Translations under genes and position numbers: made by a program
The notes under the pieces: model-generated
Told to the model about the DNA's origin: nothing
What the model saw: only the letters and a program-made list of their open reading frames with translations
Database searches by the model: none
Assembly: GCF_009363275.1 (NCBI RefSeq)
Contig: NZ_CP045324.1
Coordinates: 2,418,001-2,482,000, forward strand
DNA: 64,000 nucleotides
Source of the DNA: Marinobacter sp. THAF197a
GTDB lineage: Bacteria; Pseudomonadota; Gammaproteobacteria; Pseudomonadales; Oleiphilaceae
Direction of reading: 5' to 3'
Shown: positions 20,860 to 30,204 of the stretch, in pieces
Position numbering within the stretch: position 1 is the stretch's first letter
Layout: the number at the start of each line of letters is the position of its first letter

Positions 20860-23800
20860 TGACTACCGGCTACGCAGAGTTGTTCTGCTTCAGCAATTTC
20901 ACTTTTCTGACCGGGGCTTCACACCCCCACGAGCTGGCCGAACGTGCCCTGGAACTGGGCTACAACGCTATCGCCATCACCGATGCCTGCTCCGTTGCCG
21001 GCATTCCCAGAGCCTGGGCTGCTCTGAAAGACAGCCCGGTAAAGCTGATTACCGGCAGCTGGTTTGAACTGGAGGATGCTCCGGCCGGTGCGGCCACGCC
21101 CCGCTTCATCCTGCTGGCCCAGTCCCGCAAGGGCTACGGCCAGCTGTGCCAGTTGATCACCACCGGCCGGCGCCGGGCAGAGAAAGGCCAATATCAGCTG
21201 TTTACCCGGGATATCGAAACCCAAGAGCTGGATAACTGCCTCTGCCTGTGGCTACCACCGGCATCGTCGGCTGCCAGCTACGAGCAAGCCGAGGCTTGTG
21301 GCGAATGGTTGCAACGGTTGTTTGAGCAACGCCTGCGCATTGGCGCAACCCGCACCCTGGAAGCGGGCGAAGAGCAACAGCTGGCTCGTGTACGCAAGCT
21401 GGCCGATCAGCTCAAACTTGCCATTGCCGCAACCGGCGAAGTACACATGCATGCCAGGGAGCGCCAGCCCCTGCAAGATGTACTCACGGCACTGCGCCAT
21501 CACTCCACGGTCGAAAACGCCGGCCACTGCCTGTTCCAGAACGGCGAGCGTTACCTGCGGCCGCTCCCGGTACTGCAACGCCTGTTCCCCCAAGCCTGGC
21601 TTCAGGAAACCGTCAACATTGCCAACAGCTGCCGTTTCGAGCCCGGCAGCCTGCGCTATGAATACCCGCCTGACCTTGTACCGAAGGGCGAAACCCCGGC
21701 GGCCTACCTCCAACGCCTGACCCGGGACGGCGAACGCCGCCGCTACCCCGAGGGCACGCCTATGAAGGTGCAGGCATTAATCCGCAAAGAGCTGGGTCTG
21801 ATCTCGGAGCTCAACTATGAGCATTACTTCCTCACCATCCACGACATCGTGGCCTTTGCTCGCGGCCGCGGTATCTTGTGCCAGGGGCGAGGATCGGCCG
21901 CCAACTCGGCCGTCTGTTACTGCCTGGGCATCACCGAAGTGAACCCCGCCAAGGTGGAGCTGCTGTTCGAACGTTTCATCTCGAAAGACCGGGACGAGCC
22001 ACCGGACATCGATGTGGATTTTGAGCACCAACGGCGGGAAGAAGTCATCCAGTACATCTATCAACGTTATGGCCGGGAACGGGCGGCCCTGGCGGCAACG
22101 GTTATCCGCTACCGCCCCCGCAGCGCCATCCGCGATGTCGGCAAGGCGCTGGGATTCGATACAGCTCTGGTAGAAAAACTGCTCGATGGCATCGACTGGC
22201 GCGACAAGGCCACCAACTGGCGGCAGCAGATTCTGGATAAAGGGCTCACCCGAAACCCGAAAGTAGCAGACCAATTCTTTACCCTGGTCAACACGATACT
22301 GGGTTTCCCCCGGCACCTGTCCCAGCATGTGGGTGGGTTTGTGATCAGTGCCGGACCATTGGCTGAATTGGTGCCGGTAGAAAACGCTGCCATGGAAGGT
22401 CGTACCGTGATCCAATGGGACAAAGACGACCTGGAAAGCCTGGGATTGATGAAGGTGGATGTACTGGCCCTGGGCATGCTCACCGCCATCCGCAAGGCGC
22501 TGGCATTGATCAGCGAGGAAAAGGGCCAAACCTTCACCATCCAGGATGTGCCCCAGGAAGATCCGGCCACCTACGCCATGCTACAAAAAGGCGACAGCAT
22601 CGGCGTGTTCCAGGTGGAATCCCGGGCCCAGATCAACATGCTCCCGCGTCTGAAACCGGAAACCTATTATGACCTGGTGATCGAAGTCGCCATCGTCCGC
22701 CCCGGCCCTATTCAGGGCGACATGGTGCACCCTTACCTACGCCGAAAACACGGCCTGGAAGCGGTGGACTACCCGAACGACGCCGTCCGCCAGGTGCTGG
22801 AGCGCACCCTGGGCGTGCCGATCTTCCAGGAGCAGGTCATTAAACTGGCCATGGTGGCGGCAGGCTTCAGCGCCGGCGAAGCCGATAAACTGCGCCGCGC
22901 CATGGCCGCCTGGAAACCCCACGGCGACCTCACCCCGTTCCGGGACAAACTGATCAGCGGCATGCTGGAACGGGGGCACGACCCGGATTTTGCCGAGCGG
23001 TTATACCAGCAAATCTGCGGTTTCGGCGGCTACGGCTTTCCGGAATCCCATGCCGCCAGCTTCGCCTTGCTGGTGTACGTCTCCGCCTGGATCAAACGCC
23101 ACCACCCAGCCGCCTTCTACTGCGCCCTACTCAACAGCCAGCCCATGGGGTTCTACACCCCAAGCCAGTTGGTACAGGATGCCCAGCGCCACCAGGTAAC
23201 CGTGCTGCCACCGGATGTGAACCACAGCGCCTGGGAACATACCCTGCAAGGCAAGGAAAAACACCTGCGCCTCGGCCTCAGAATCATACAGGGCCTGTCG
23301 TCCAGCGGTGCCGAACGCATCCACCAGAACCGCCCCGCAAACGGCTACCAAAGCGCCGCCGAACTGCGCACCCGTGCCGGCCTCAACCAGCGCGACATGG
23401 AACTCCTCGCCGGCGCCAACGCCATGCCCAGCTTCACCAGCAACCGCCACCAGGCTTACTGGCAGTTACTCGAACACGAAGAACCGGCAGAACTCTTCGC
23501 CCACGAAGCCATGGCCGATTACACCCCGGAGCCCTGCCGCCTGCTCCCCGAACCCACCGAAGGCCAGAATGTACTGGCCGACTACAGCAGCCAGGGCCTG
23601 ACCCTGCAAAGACATCCCCTAGCCCTGCTCCGCGAACAAGGCCACCTGCGCTACTGCCTCACCGCCGACCAACTCAAAACCACCCGCCCCGGCATCCCCG
23701 TACAAGTAGCCGGCCTGGTCACCGGCCGCCAACGCCCCGGCACCGCCTCCGGCGTTACCTTCGTCACCCTCGAAGACGAAACCGGCAACGTCAACGTCGT

Positions 23801-23975
23801 CGTCTGGCTAGACACCGCCCGCCGCCAACGCAAACCGTTACTCACCGCCCGGTTGTTACATGTGAAGGGAATTATCGAAAAAGAGGGGGATATCGTGCAC
23901 GTGATGGCCGGAAAGCTGTCTGACCTGAGCCACCTGATTAACGCGTTACCGGTTAGTTCCAGAGATTTTCACTGA
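20859..23975 (+). CDS. dnaE2: Error-prone DNA polymerase DnaE2
   Basis: 1038 aa from ATG 20859, overlapping the imuB stop (ATGA). Domains in order: PHP (YAELFCFSNFTFLTGASHPHELAERALELG at the start), pol III alpha palm with the P-D-I-D-V-D-F catalytic Asp motif at about residues 384-390, helix-hairpin-helix near 850, and the C-terminal OB domain (GLVTGRQRPGTASGVTFVTLEDETG). It is shorter than DnaE1 because the tau-binding tail is missing. It carries out SOS mutagenesis. The operon ends here; the next feature is a branched palindrome. Confidence 0.95.
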   Translation: MTTGYAELFCFSNFTFLTGASHPHELAERALELGYNAIAITDACSVAGIPRAWAALKDSPVKLITGSWFELEDAPAGAATPRFILLAQSRKGYGQLCQLITTGRRRAEKGQYQLFTRDIETQELDNCLCLWLPPASSAASYEQAEACGEWLQRLFEQRLRIGATRTLEAGEEQQLARVRKLADQLKLAIAATGEVHMHARERQPLQDVLTALRHHSTVENAGHCLFQNGERYLRPLPVLQRLFPQAWLQETVNIANSCRFEPGSLRYEYPPDLVPKGETPAAYLQRLTRDGERRRYPEGTPMKVQALIRKELGLISELNYEHYFLTIHDIVAFARGRGILCQGRGSAANSAVCYCLGITEVNPAKVELLFERFISKDRDEPPDIDVDFEHQRREEVIQYIYQRYGRERAALAATVIRYRPRSAIRDVGKALGFDTALVEKLLDGIDWRDKATNWRQQILDKGLTRNPKVADQFFTLVNTILGFPRHLSQHVGGFVISAGPLAELVPVENAAMEGRTVIQWDKDDLESLGLMKVDVLALGMLTAIRKALALISEEKGQTFTIQDVPQEDPATYAMLQKGDSIGVFQVESRAQINMLPRLKPETYYDLVIEVAIVRPGPIQGDMVHPYLRRKHGLEAVDYPNDAVRQVLERTLGVPIFQEQVIKLAMVAAGFSAGEADKLRRAMAAWKPHGDLTPFRDKLISGMLERGHDPDFAERLYQQICGFGGYGFPESHAASFALLVYVSAWIKRHHPAAFYCALLNSQPMGFYTPSQLVQDAQRHQVTVLPPDVNHSAWEHTLQGKEKHLRLGLRIIQGLSSSGAERIHQNRPANGYQSAAELRTRAGLNQRDMELLAGANAMPSFTSNRHQAYWQLLEHEEPAELFAHEAMADYTPEPCRLLPEPTEGQNVLADYSSQGLTLQRHPLALLREQGHLRYCLTADQLKTTRPGIPVQVAGLVTGRQRPGTASGVTFVTLEDETGNVNVVVWLDTARRQRKPLLTARLLHVKGIIEKEGDIVHVMAGKLSDLSHLINALPVSSRDFH

Positions 23976-24040
23976 ACAGCCAAAACACCAAAAAGCACAT
24001 TTTTCGCCATTCTTGATGCTGACAACTCGGAGCTTGGAGG

Positions 24041-24151
24041 CAGCGGTGGGGTGGGGCCTTCCAAAAATGTGCGGAGCCATGGATGGCGGAGCAGAAGCGC
24101 CACAGGGACGTGCCGAAGGAGCGGTTTTTGGAAGGCCCCACCCCACCGCTG
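24041..24151. repeat. Branched palindrome, copy 1
   Basis: Perfect 27-bp inverted arms (24041-24067 and 24125-24151) enclose 57 bp containing GCCATGGATGGC and a degenerate second hairpin. It lies between the convergent 3' ends of dnaE2 and oadB. Related copies are at 40113 and 60984 (see findings). Confidence 0.9.
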
Positions 24152-24172
24152 CCCGCCCTAAAACTAGCAGGC

Positions 24173-24213
24173 TAAAAAAAGAAAACCCCGCCGAAGCAGG
24201 GTTCTCTCAATAC
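24173..24213 (-). terminator. Rho-independent terminator of oadGAB
   Basis: On the minus strand AACCCTGC-TTCG-GCGGGGTT is followed by TTCTTTTTTT, about 16 bases after the oadB stop. Confidence 0.85.
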
Positions 24214-24228
24214 AGCAGTGAACAACAA

Positions 24229-25551
24229 TCAGCCAAGCAGCTTGATCATCACACCCGCTGCCACCGCAGAGCCGATAACACCAGCCACGTTCGGGCCCAT
24301 AGCGTGCATCAGCAGGAAGTTCTGCGGGTTTGCCTCCAGGCCAACCTTGTTGGATACCCGCGCCGCCATCGGCACCGCAGACACCCCGGCAGAACCGATC
24401 AACGGGTTGATCGCTTCCTTGGTCACCTTATTCATCAACTTGGCCATCAAAATACCGGCAGCTGTACCAACCGCAAAGGCCACCATGCCCAGCACCAGGA
24501 TACCCAGAGTCTGGCCATCCAGGAACTTGTCCGCTACCAGCTTGGCGCCAACAGACAGACCCAGGAAGATGGTCACAATGTTGATCAGCGCGTTCTGGGC
24601 CGTGTCGCTCAAACGCTCAACCACGCCACACTCACGCATCAGGTTACCGAAGCAGAACATACCCAGCAGCGGAGCCGCATCCGGCAGGAACAGAACCACC
24701 GCGATCAGTACCACGATCGGGAAGATGATCTTCTCTTTCTTGCTCACCGGGCGCAGCTGCGACATCTTGATGGCGCGCTCTTTCTGAGTGGTCAAAGCCT
24801 TCATGATCGGCGGCTGGATCATCGGCACCAGCGCCATGTAGGCGTAGGCAGAGACCGCGATAGCACCCAGCAGATGCGGAGCCAGAACGCTTGATACGTA
24901 GATCGACGTCGGGCCGTCCGCACCACCAATGATACCGATGGCTGCTGCTTCAAGAATGGTGAACTCCAGAACACCGGTCCAGTCCAGCAGCGCCGCGCCG
25001 ATCACGGTACCGAAGATACCGAACTGAGCGGCAGCGCCAAGCAGCAGCGTCTTCGGGTTAGCCAGCAGCGGGCCAAAATCGGTCATCGCGCCAACACCCA
25101 TGAAGATCAGCAGCGGGCCAACGGTAGAACCGATAATCACCATGTAGAAGCTGTGCAGCATCCCGTGGCTGTAACCAAGGCTCTGAGCAATGGAATCCGC
25201 GGCACTCACCGTGCCGTAGCCAGCGGACTCATAAGCTTCCTTGAAGGCCGCTTTCACCTCGGGGGTGACAGTCTGGCCAGCCTGATAGGCCACATCCAGA
25301 GTGCTCGCCAAAGCCGCATACACTTCCGGCTTCGCAAAATGGATGGCGTTCTCAGCCGCAGACAAAGCAAGCCCTGCCTCCGGAATATTCGCCAAAATGC
25401 CGCCGAACCCGATGGGTACCAGAAGCAATGGCTCAAACTTCTTGTTGATCGCAAGATAGAGAAGCACAAGGCCGACGATGATCATCACCAGCTGGCCCGG
25501 CTCTATGTTGAACAGGCCACTACCTGTCCACAACGTCAATAACTTTTCCAT
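24229..25551 (-). CDS. oadB: Sodium-translocating oxaloacetate decarboxylase, beta subunit
   Basis: 440 aa, ATG at 25551, length typical. Highly hydrophobic with about nine membrane segments. Conserved OadB stretches: IGSTVGPLLIFMGVGAMTDFGPLLANPKTLLLGAAAQFGIFGT, GIIGGADGPTSIYVSSVLAPHLLGAIAV, and IVLIAVVLFLPDAAPLLGMFCFGNLMRECGVVERL. The G-G-A-D-G-P-T region contains the Asp needed for Na+ and carboxybiotin coupling. It decarboxylates carboxybiotin on OadA and pumps Na+ out. Last gene of oadG-oadA-oadB; OadA stops 14 bases before its start. Confidence 0.96.
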   Translation of the reverse strand: MEKLLTLWTGSGLFNIEPGQLVMIIVGLVLLYLAINKKFEPLLLVPIGFGGILANIPEAGLALSAAENAIHFAKPEVYAALASTLDVAYQAGQTVTPEVKAAFKEAYESAGYGTVSAADSIAQSLGYSHGMLHSFYMVIIGSTVGPLLIFMGVGAMTDFGPLLANPKTLLLGAAAQFGIFGTVIGAALLDWTGVLEFTILEAAAIGIIGGADGPTSIYVSSVLAPHLLGAIAVSAYAYMALVPMIQPPIMKALTTQKERAIKMSQLRPVSKKEKIIFPIVVLIAVVLFLPDAAPLLGMFCFGNLMRECGVVERLSDTAQNALINIVTIFLGLSVGAKLVADKFLDGQTLGILVLGMVAFAVGTAAGILMAKLMNKVTKEAINPLIGSAGVSAVPMAARVSNKVGLEANPQNFLLMHAMGPNVAGVIGSAVAAGVMIKLLG

Positions 25552-25564
25552 GGAATGCTGGCCC

Positions 25565-27343
25565 TTATCCGATTGTCAGCATTTCATCATCAACGGAGAC
25601 GGCGTCCCCCTCCTTGATGAAGACTTCACCGATGGTACCGGCCTTGGGTGCGCGAACCTCGGTTTCCATTTTCATGGCTTCGAGGATAATCAGCACATCG
25701 CCCTCTTCCACGGTGTCACCCGGAGAAACGTGAACCTTCCAGATGTTGCCGCCCAAAGGTGCCACCACAGGCTCGCCCTCACCGGCAGCCGGAGCTGCAG
25801 CAGCGGCAGGCGCAGAAGCGCCACCCTGGCCTTCAATCTGGCTGATCTCGCCACCTTCGTTAACAGCAACCACGTACTTCTTGCCGTTAACTTCCACGGT
25901 GTAAGTCTCAGGGCCAGCGGCCTTTTTGGCGGGGGCAACGTCATCGGCACTCGGTACCGGCTCAAACGCATCCGGGTTACCGCGGTTTTCCAGGAACTTC
26001 AGGCCAATCTGCGGGAACAGGGCGTAGGTCAGAACGTCGTCAACTTCCTGCCCGGCCAGTTTGATGCCCTTCTCTTTGGCGATGTCCTTCAGCTCAGCGG
26101 TCAGCTTGTCCATTTCCGGTTCAAGCACATCCGCCGGGCGGCAAGTCATCACTTCCTTGCCATCCAGAACGCGATCCTGCAATTCTTTGTTCATGGGTGC
26201 CGGCGCTGCGCCGTACTCACCCTTCAGGATTGCAGCCGTTTCCTTGGAGATGGACTTGTAACGCTCGCCGGTCAGAACATTCAGTACCGCCTGAGTACCG
26301 ACAATCTGAGAGGTTGGGGTCACCAGCGGGATGAAGCCCAGGTCTTCGCGAACCTTGGGAATTTCTTCCAGAACCTGGTCAAACTTGTCGCTGGCGTTCT
26401 GCTCACGCAACTGGTTTTCCATGTTGGTCAGCATGCCGCCCGGAACCTGGGCAATCAGGATACGGGAATCGGTTCCACGGAGGCTGCCTTCAAATTTGGC
26501 GTACTTCTTACGCACTTCGCGGAAATAAGCGGCAATTTCTTCCAGCAGGTTCAGGTCCAGGCCGGTGTCACGGTCGGTACCTTCCAGAATGGCCACCACT
26601 GCCTCAGTGGGCGAGTGGCCGTAGGTCATACTCATGGAGGAGATCGCCGTATCCACGTTATCAATACCGGCTTCCGCAGCCTTGATAGCGGTGGCGGTAG
26701 ACATACCGGTGGTGGCGTGGCACTGCATGTGGATCGGGATATCCAGCTCTTTCTTCAGACGACTGACCAGCTCATACGCTACGTAAGGCTTGAGAATGCC
26801 CGCCATGTCTTTGATGGCGATGGAATCGGCACCCATATCCGCGACTTCTTTCGCCAGCTCAACCCACATGTCGATGGTGTGCACCGGGCTGGTGGTGTAG
26901 GCAATGGTACCCTGGGCATGCTTGCCGGTTTTACGAACCGCCTTGATGGCGCGGTCCATGTTACGAGGATCATTCATCGCGTCGAAAATACGGAATACGT
27001 CAACACCGTTTTCGGCCGCACGCTCACAGAAACGGTCAACCACATCATCCGCGTAATGGCGATAGCCCAACAGGTTCTGACCACGCAACAGCATCTGCTG
27101 TTGGGTATTGGGCATGGCTTTTTTCAGCTCGCGGATGCGCTCCCATGGGTCTTCGCCCAGGTAACGGATACAGGAATCAAAGGTAGCACCACCCCAGGAT
27201 TCCAGTGACCAGAAACCGACTTTGTCGAGTTTCTCGGCAATGGGCAGCATGTCATCAAGCCGCATACGGGTGGCAAGCAGGGATTGGTGGGCGTCACGCA
27301 GAATTACGTCCGTAATCCCCAGCGGTTTCTTGGTATCAGTCAT
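25565..27343 (-). CDS. oadA: Oxaloacetate decarboxylase, alpha subunit
   Basis: 592 aa from ATG 27343. N-terminal carboxyltransferase barrel, with LRDAHQSLLATRM (D17 in the metal site). A central PYC/OADA domain follows (MEPEMDKLTAELKDIAKEKG region, about 395-480). After an Ala/Pro-rich linker near residues 500-525 comes a biotinyl domain with E-A-M-K-M; the biotinylated lysine is K558. It transfers the carboxyl group of oxaloacetate to biotin. The decarboxylation energy is then used by OadB for Na+ export. Confidence 0.97.
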   Translation of the reverse strand: MTDTKKPLGITDVILRDAHQSLLATRMRLDDMLPIAEKLDKVGFWSLESWGGATFDSCIRYLGEDPWERIRELKKAMPNTQQQMLLRGQNLLGYRHYADDVVDRFCERAAENGVDVFRIFDAMNDPRNMDRAIKAVRKTGKHAQGTIAYTTSPVHTIDMWVELAKEVADMGADSIAIKDMAGILKPYVAYELVSRLKKELDIPIHMQCHATTGMSTATAIKAAEAGIDNVDTAISSMSMTYGHSPTEAVVAILEGTDRDTGLDLNLLEEIAAYFREVRKKYAKFEGSLRGTDSRILIAQVPGGMLTNMENQLREQNASDKFDQVLEEIPKVREDLGFIPLVTPTSQIVGTQAVLNVLTGERYKSISKETAAILKGEYGAAPAPMNKELQDRVLDGKEVMTCRPADVLEPEMDKLTAELKDIAKEKGIKLAGQEVDDVLTYALFPQIGLKFLENRGNPDAFEPVPSADDVAPAKKAAGPETYTVEVNGKKYVVAVNEGGEISQIEGQGGASAPAAAAAPAAGEGEPVVAPLGGNIWKVHVSPGDTVEEGDVLIILEAMKMETEVRAPKAGTIGEVFIKEGDAVSVDDEMLTIG

Positions 27344-27384
27344 CGTGTCAGCCTTCTGTTAAAAGGTTCTAATCGTGCAACGGG

Positions 27385-27636
27385 TCACTTCTTGTGGCGT
27401 GCCCGGTATTGTGCAATCGCCTTCTTGATGGCCTCGGCGGTGTCAGGATCAACCGACGCGGGCGCCTTCGGCTTGGCACGTGGCGTTTTGGCCGGGGTTG
27501 CCGGCTCTGGCGGCGCAAACCGTCCAATGAGTTTGGACATGAGCAGTGTCGCGAATACCAGAATAACCAGGAATGCGAACACAAAGCCCATACCAGCAAT
27601 CATCAACTCGACGGCTTGTGACATCAGCTCATTCAT
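27385..27636 (-). CDS. oadG: Oxaloacetate decarboxylase, gamma subunit
   Basis: 83 aa from ATG 27636. One membrane helix at about 13-33 (IAGMGFVFAFLVILVFATLLM) with an N-terminal lumenal stub. A Pro/Ala/Lys-rich linker (FAPPEPATPAKTPRAKPKAPASVD) follows, then a C-terminal amphipathic helix (AEAIKKAIAQYRARHKK) that contacts OadA. It anchors the complex and stabilises it; the Zn-binding His/Asp of some OadG is not obvious here. First gene of the operon. Confidence 0.92.
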   Translation of the reverse strand: MNELMSQAVELMIAGMGFVFAFLVILVFATLLMSKLIGRFAPPEPATPAKTPRAKPKAPASVDPDTAEAIKKAIAQYRARHKK

Positions 27637-27859
27637 ATCGAATAGCTACCTGTATTGATTTGTGTGATTTCCCCGCTTCGCCGCCTTCAGCCGTCAGACC
27701 AAAGTCTAATGGCTGGAACGAACAAATCGGGAGGCAAAATCCTGCGTAATTTACCGTTTTCATTGATCAGGAGCAACCTGAAGTAAACATTTCTATAGGG
27801 ACTTTCCGAGCTTCCTGGCCTGATCTGACACTCACCCGACCGGTCTTCAACAACCGGAA

Positions 27860-29233
27860 TCAAGCATAACGAACCCTGATTTTGCGGCCTTTGACCTTAC
27901 CTTTCTCAAGCCGGGCCAAAGCTTTATCTGCCCAGGCTTCATCAACGGCCACAAAACACTGGAAATCGAACAGATCTATTTTTCCCACTGCCGTACCCGG
28001 AATACCCGCATCCCCGGTCAAGGCGCCCAGCACGTCGCCCGGGCGCACTTTGTCTTTTCGGCCACCGGCCAGGCACAGGGTTTTCATTGCAGGGCGTACC
28101 GGGCGTAATGTTTGCGCCAGCAGACTTTCGGAATCACCCCAGACAACAGACTCCCCCCGAGCAGCTTCAAGCCGCGAGACTTTATGGCCCTGGCTGGGCG
28201 CGCACAGAGTAATCGCGTGCCCCTGTTCACCGGCACGCCCGGTACGGCCAATGCGATGGGTGTGTACTTCCGGGTCGCGGGCAGGCTCCGCATTGATCAC
28301 CAGGGGCAACGCTTTGATATCCAGACCACGAGCAGCCACATCGGTGGCGACCATGACCGTGCAGCTCTGATTGGCGAATTTGACCAACGTGCTGTCCCTG
28401 TCTTTCTGCTCGAGATCCCCATGCAGTGACATAGCAGCAAAGCCGAGCGCCTCAAGCGCCTGCGCCAGCTCGTCGCAATCCCGCTTGGTCGTGCAGAAAA
28501 CCAGAGAAGATACTGGCTGATACTCAGACAACAAGGCTGCCACTGCCCGAACTTTCTGGTCTGGCGATATTTCGTAGAACACCTCTGAAATACTGCTGGT
28601 AGCCTCTTCTGCCTCGATCCTGACATCCACTGGCTCAACCTGGAAGCGCTCGCTCATGGCCCGGATCGGTTCTGGCCAGGTTGCGGAAAACAGGAGGGTT
28701 TGCCGGGCTTTCGGTGTTTGCTCAAGAATGGACAACACCACCTCTTCAAACCCCATATCCAGCATTCGGTCTGCTTCGTCCAACACCAGCGTGTTCACGC
28801 GGTCCAGGGTCAGCGTGCCCTTGCGCAGGTGGTCATCAACCCTGCCCGGCGTGCCCACCACGATATGGGCGCCATGGCTGAGCGAGCCGATCTGGGGCCC
28901 TATGGGAACACCCCCACAAAGCGTGAGTACTTTTACGTTGTCTTGCGCCCGCGCCAGCTCTCTCAGAGCCTTGGCCACCTGATCAGCCAGCTCCCGGGTC
29001 GGGCACAGCACCAACGCCTGCACCGCAAACTGCTTTGGCTTCAGGCGCTCCACCAGTGGAATGCCGAAAGCAGCCGTTTTGCCACTGCCTGTCTGCGCCA
29101 TGGCAATCACATCCTTGCCGGCCAGGGCTGGCGGCAATGCCTTGACCTGTATGCCAGTTGGCTGCTCAAAACCCAACCGCTGCAGATTTGCCTGCATGGC
29201 CTGAGAAAGCCCCAGCTCTTTAAAAGAAGACAT
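27860..29233 (-). CDS. dbpA: ATP-dependent RNA helicase DbpA (DEAD-box)
   Basis: 457 aa from ATG 29233; a GTG four codons upstream (29245) is possible but lacks a ribosome site. Motif Q GIQVKALP, motif I AQTGSGKT, motif II DEAD (LVLDEADRMLDMGF), motif III SAT, motif VI HRIGRTGR. The C-terminal RNA-binding domain (KIDLFDFQCFVAVDEAWADKALARLEKGKVKGRKIRVRYA) is the RRM-like module that targets hairpin 92 of 23S rRNA. It remodels late 50S assembly intermediates. Divergent from the DUF2058 gene. Confidence 0.94.
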   Translation of the reverse strand: MSSFKELGLSQAMQANLQRLGFEQPTGIQVKALPPALAGKDVIAMAQTGSGKTAAFGIPLVERLKPKQFAVQALVLCPTRELADQVAKALRELARAQDNVKVLTLCGGVPIGPQIGSLSHGAHIVVGTPGRVDDHLRKGTLTLDRVNTLVLDEADRMLDMGFEEVVLSILEQTPKARQTLLFSATWPEPIRAMSERFQVEPVDVRIEAEEATSSISEVFYEISPDQKVRAVAALLSEYQPVSSLVFCTTKRDCDELAQALEALGFAAMSLHGDLEQKDRDSTLVKFANQSCTVMVATDVAARGLDIKALPLVINAEPARDPEVHTHRIGRTGRAGEQGHAITLCAPSQGHKVSRLEAARGESVVWGDSESLLAQTLRPVRPAMKTLCLAGGRKDKVRPGDVLGALTGDAGIPGTAVGKIDLFDFQCFVAVDEAWADKALARLEKGKVKGRKIRVRYA

Positions 29234-29337
29234 AGAAAAATCCACGAGGTAAATGTTTGTGGGTTATTGCGGGAATAACGTCGGCGTATACTAGAGGTTC
29301 ATAATATGCAGTTTATCACGAATCCACGGAGTCACTG

Positions 29338-29874
29338 ATGGCGTCTTTGCAGGAACAACTACTCAAGGCCGGGCTGGCCGACGAAAAGAAAGCCAAAAGC
29401 ATACGAAACGAAAAACGCAAGCAACGCAAGCAGCAACCCAAAGGTGCGGTCCAGGTGAATGAAGCCGAGGAACGCGCTCGCCAGGCTCGCCTTGAAAAGG
29501 CCGAGCGTGACCGCCAGCTGAACCTGGAACGGCAAAAGGAGGCGGAAAAGAAAGCTATTCAGGCACAGATCCGACAGCTGATTGAAACCAACCGACTGGA
29601 TCGCAGCCGGGGCGAAACGTCTTACCAGTTTGTCGACGGAAAGAAGATCAAGAAAATCCTGGTGGATGACACCATGGTCGACCAGCTCTCCCGCGGCCGG
29701 CTTGCGATTGTGGCAATTGACGACAACTACGAAGTGGTCCCAGACAAAGTAGCCCGTAAGATTATGGAGCGAGACGAAACCGCCGTGATTTCGATGCACG
29801 ATCGCAAGCAGGATGATGCCGGAGAGGACGACCCTTACGCAGGGTATGAGATTCCGGATGATTTGATGTGGTAA
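29338..29874 (+). CDS. DUF2058 (YaiL-like) nucleoprotein
   Basis: 178 aa from ATG 29338. Highly charged: the N-terminal half (residues 1-85) is Lys/Arg/Gln/Glu-rich helix with runs such as AKSIRNEKRKQRKQQPKG. The C-terminal half has the conserved ETSYQFVDGKKIKKILVDDTMVDQLSRGRLAIVAIDDNYEVVPD block. This matches E. coli YaiL and the DUF2058 family, of unknown biochemical role but often found near RNA genes. A strong terminator follows. Confidence 0.9.
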   Translation: MASLQEQLLKAGLADEKKAKSIRNEKRKQRKQQPKGAVQVNEAEERARQARLEKAERDRQLNLERQKEAEKKAIQAQIRQLIETNRLDRSRGETSYQFVDGKKIKKILVDDTMVDQLSRGRLAIVAIDDNYEVVPDKVARKIMERDETAVISMHDRKQDDAGEDDPYAGYEIPDDLMW

Positions 29875-29881
29875 CAGAAAT

Positions 29882-29914
29882 AAAAAACCCCGCTCAAAGC
29901 GGGGTTTTTTATTT
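29882..29914 (+). terminator. Rho-independent terminator of the DUF2058 gene
   Basis: AAAACCCCGC-TCAAA-GCGGGGTTTTTTATT, 8 bases after the stop codon. Confidence 0.93.
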
Positions 29915-30051
29915 AATATGGCGCGGCTGGGAGGATTAGGCGGGCCTTCGGCCCTTCCCCTTCGGGGCCGCCGTCGCGTTGCTCCGGCGTTCCTTACCCC
30001 ACTTCGTGGGGTTCGGTCGAACCTCTATCGGTTCAAATCCTCCCAGCCATA
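29912..30051 (-). repeat. tRNA-Arg 3'-end duplicate with hairpins (rtT-like unit)
   Basis: 29912-29937 repeats the 26 bases found at 30101-30126, including the 3' 19 bases of the tRNA-Arg gene (minus strand). After it come GC-rich hairpins (GGGCCTTCGGCCC, CCCCTTCGGGG, CCCCACTTCGTGGGG). The unit ends with AAATCCTCCCAGCCAT (30035-30050), the inverse of its beginning. It is not a complete tRNA. It resembles the E. coli tyrT rtT repeats, which also start with 19 bp of tRNA 3' end. Confidence 0.7.
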
Positions 30052-30056
30052 CAACG

Positions 30057-30100
30057 CAAAACGCCCCAGCTGTGGGGTGCACAAACTGAGGCGTTTTGAC
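30057..30100 (-). terminator. Terminator of the tRNA operon
   Basis: Minus strand AAAACGCCTCAG..CTGGGGCGTTTT hairpin just after the second tRNA-Arg, with T-rich 3' side. Confidence 0.7.
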
Positions 30101-30107
30101 TTTAATA

Positions 30108-30184
30108 TGGCGCGGCTGGGAGGATTCGAACCTCCGACCGCCTGGTTCGTAGCCAGGTACTCTATCCAGCTGAGCTACAGCCGC
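30108..30184 (-). tRNA. tRNA-Arg (anticodon ACG), distal copy
   Basis: 77 bases including encoded CCA. On the minus strand it starts GCGGCTGTAGCTCAGCTGG, has anticodon loop CTACGAA and ends in GGTTCGAATCC T-arm and CAGCCGCGCCA. It reads CGN codons (ACG, with A34 to inosine). Identical to the next copy. Confidence 0.97.
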
Positions 30185-30204
30185 TTAAAACAGGTTTGCG
30201 ATAG

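Noticed and set aside
27637..27859. Possible small gene between oadG and dbpA
   Set aside because: No open frame with a ribosome site; only a short CCGG hairpin near 27840 is visible.
29912..30051. A third tRNA-Arg gene
   Set aside because: Only the 3' 19 bases match; the anticodon and D arms are absent.
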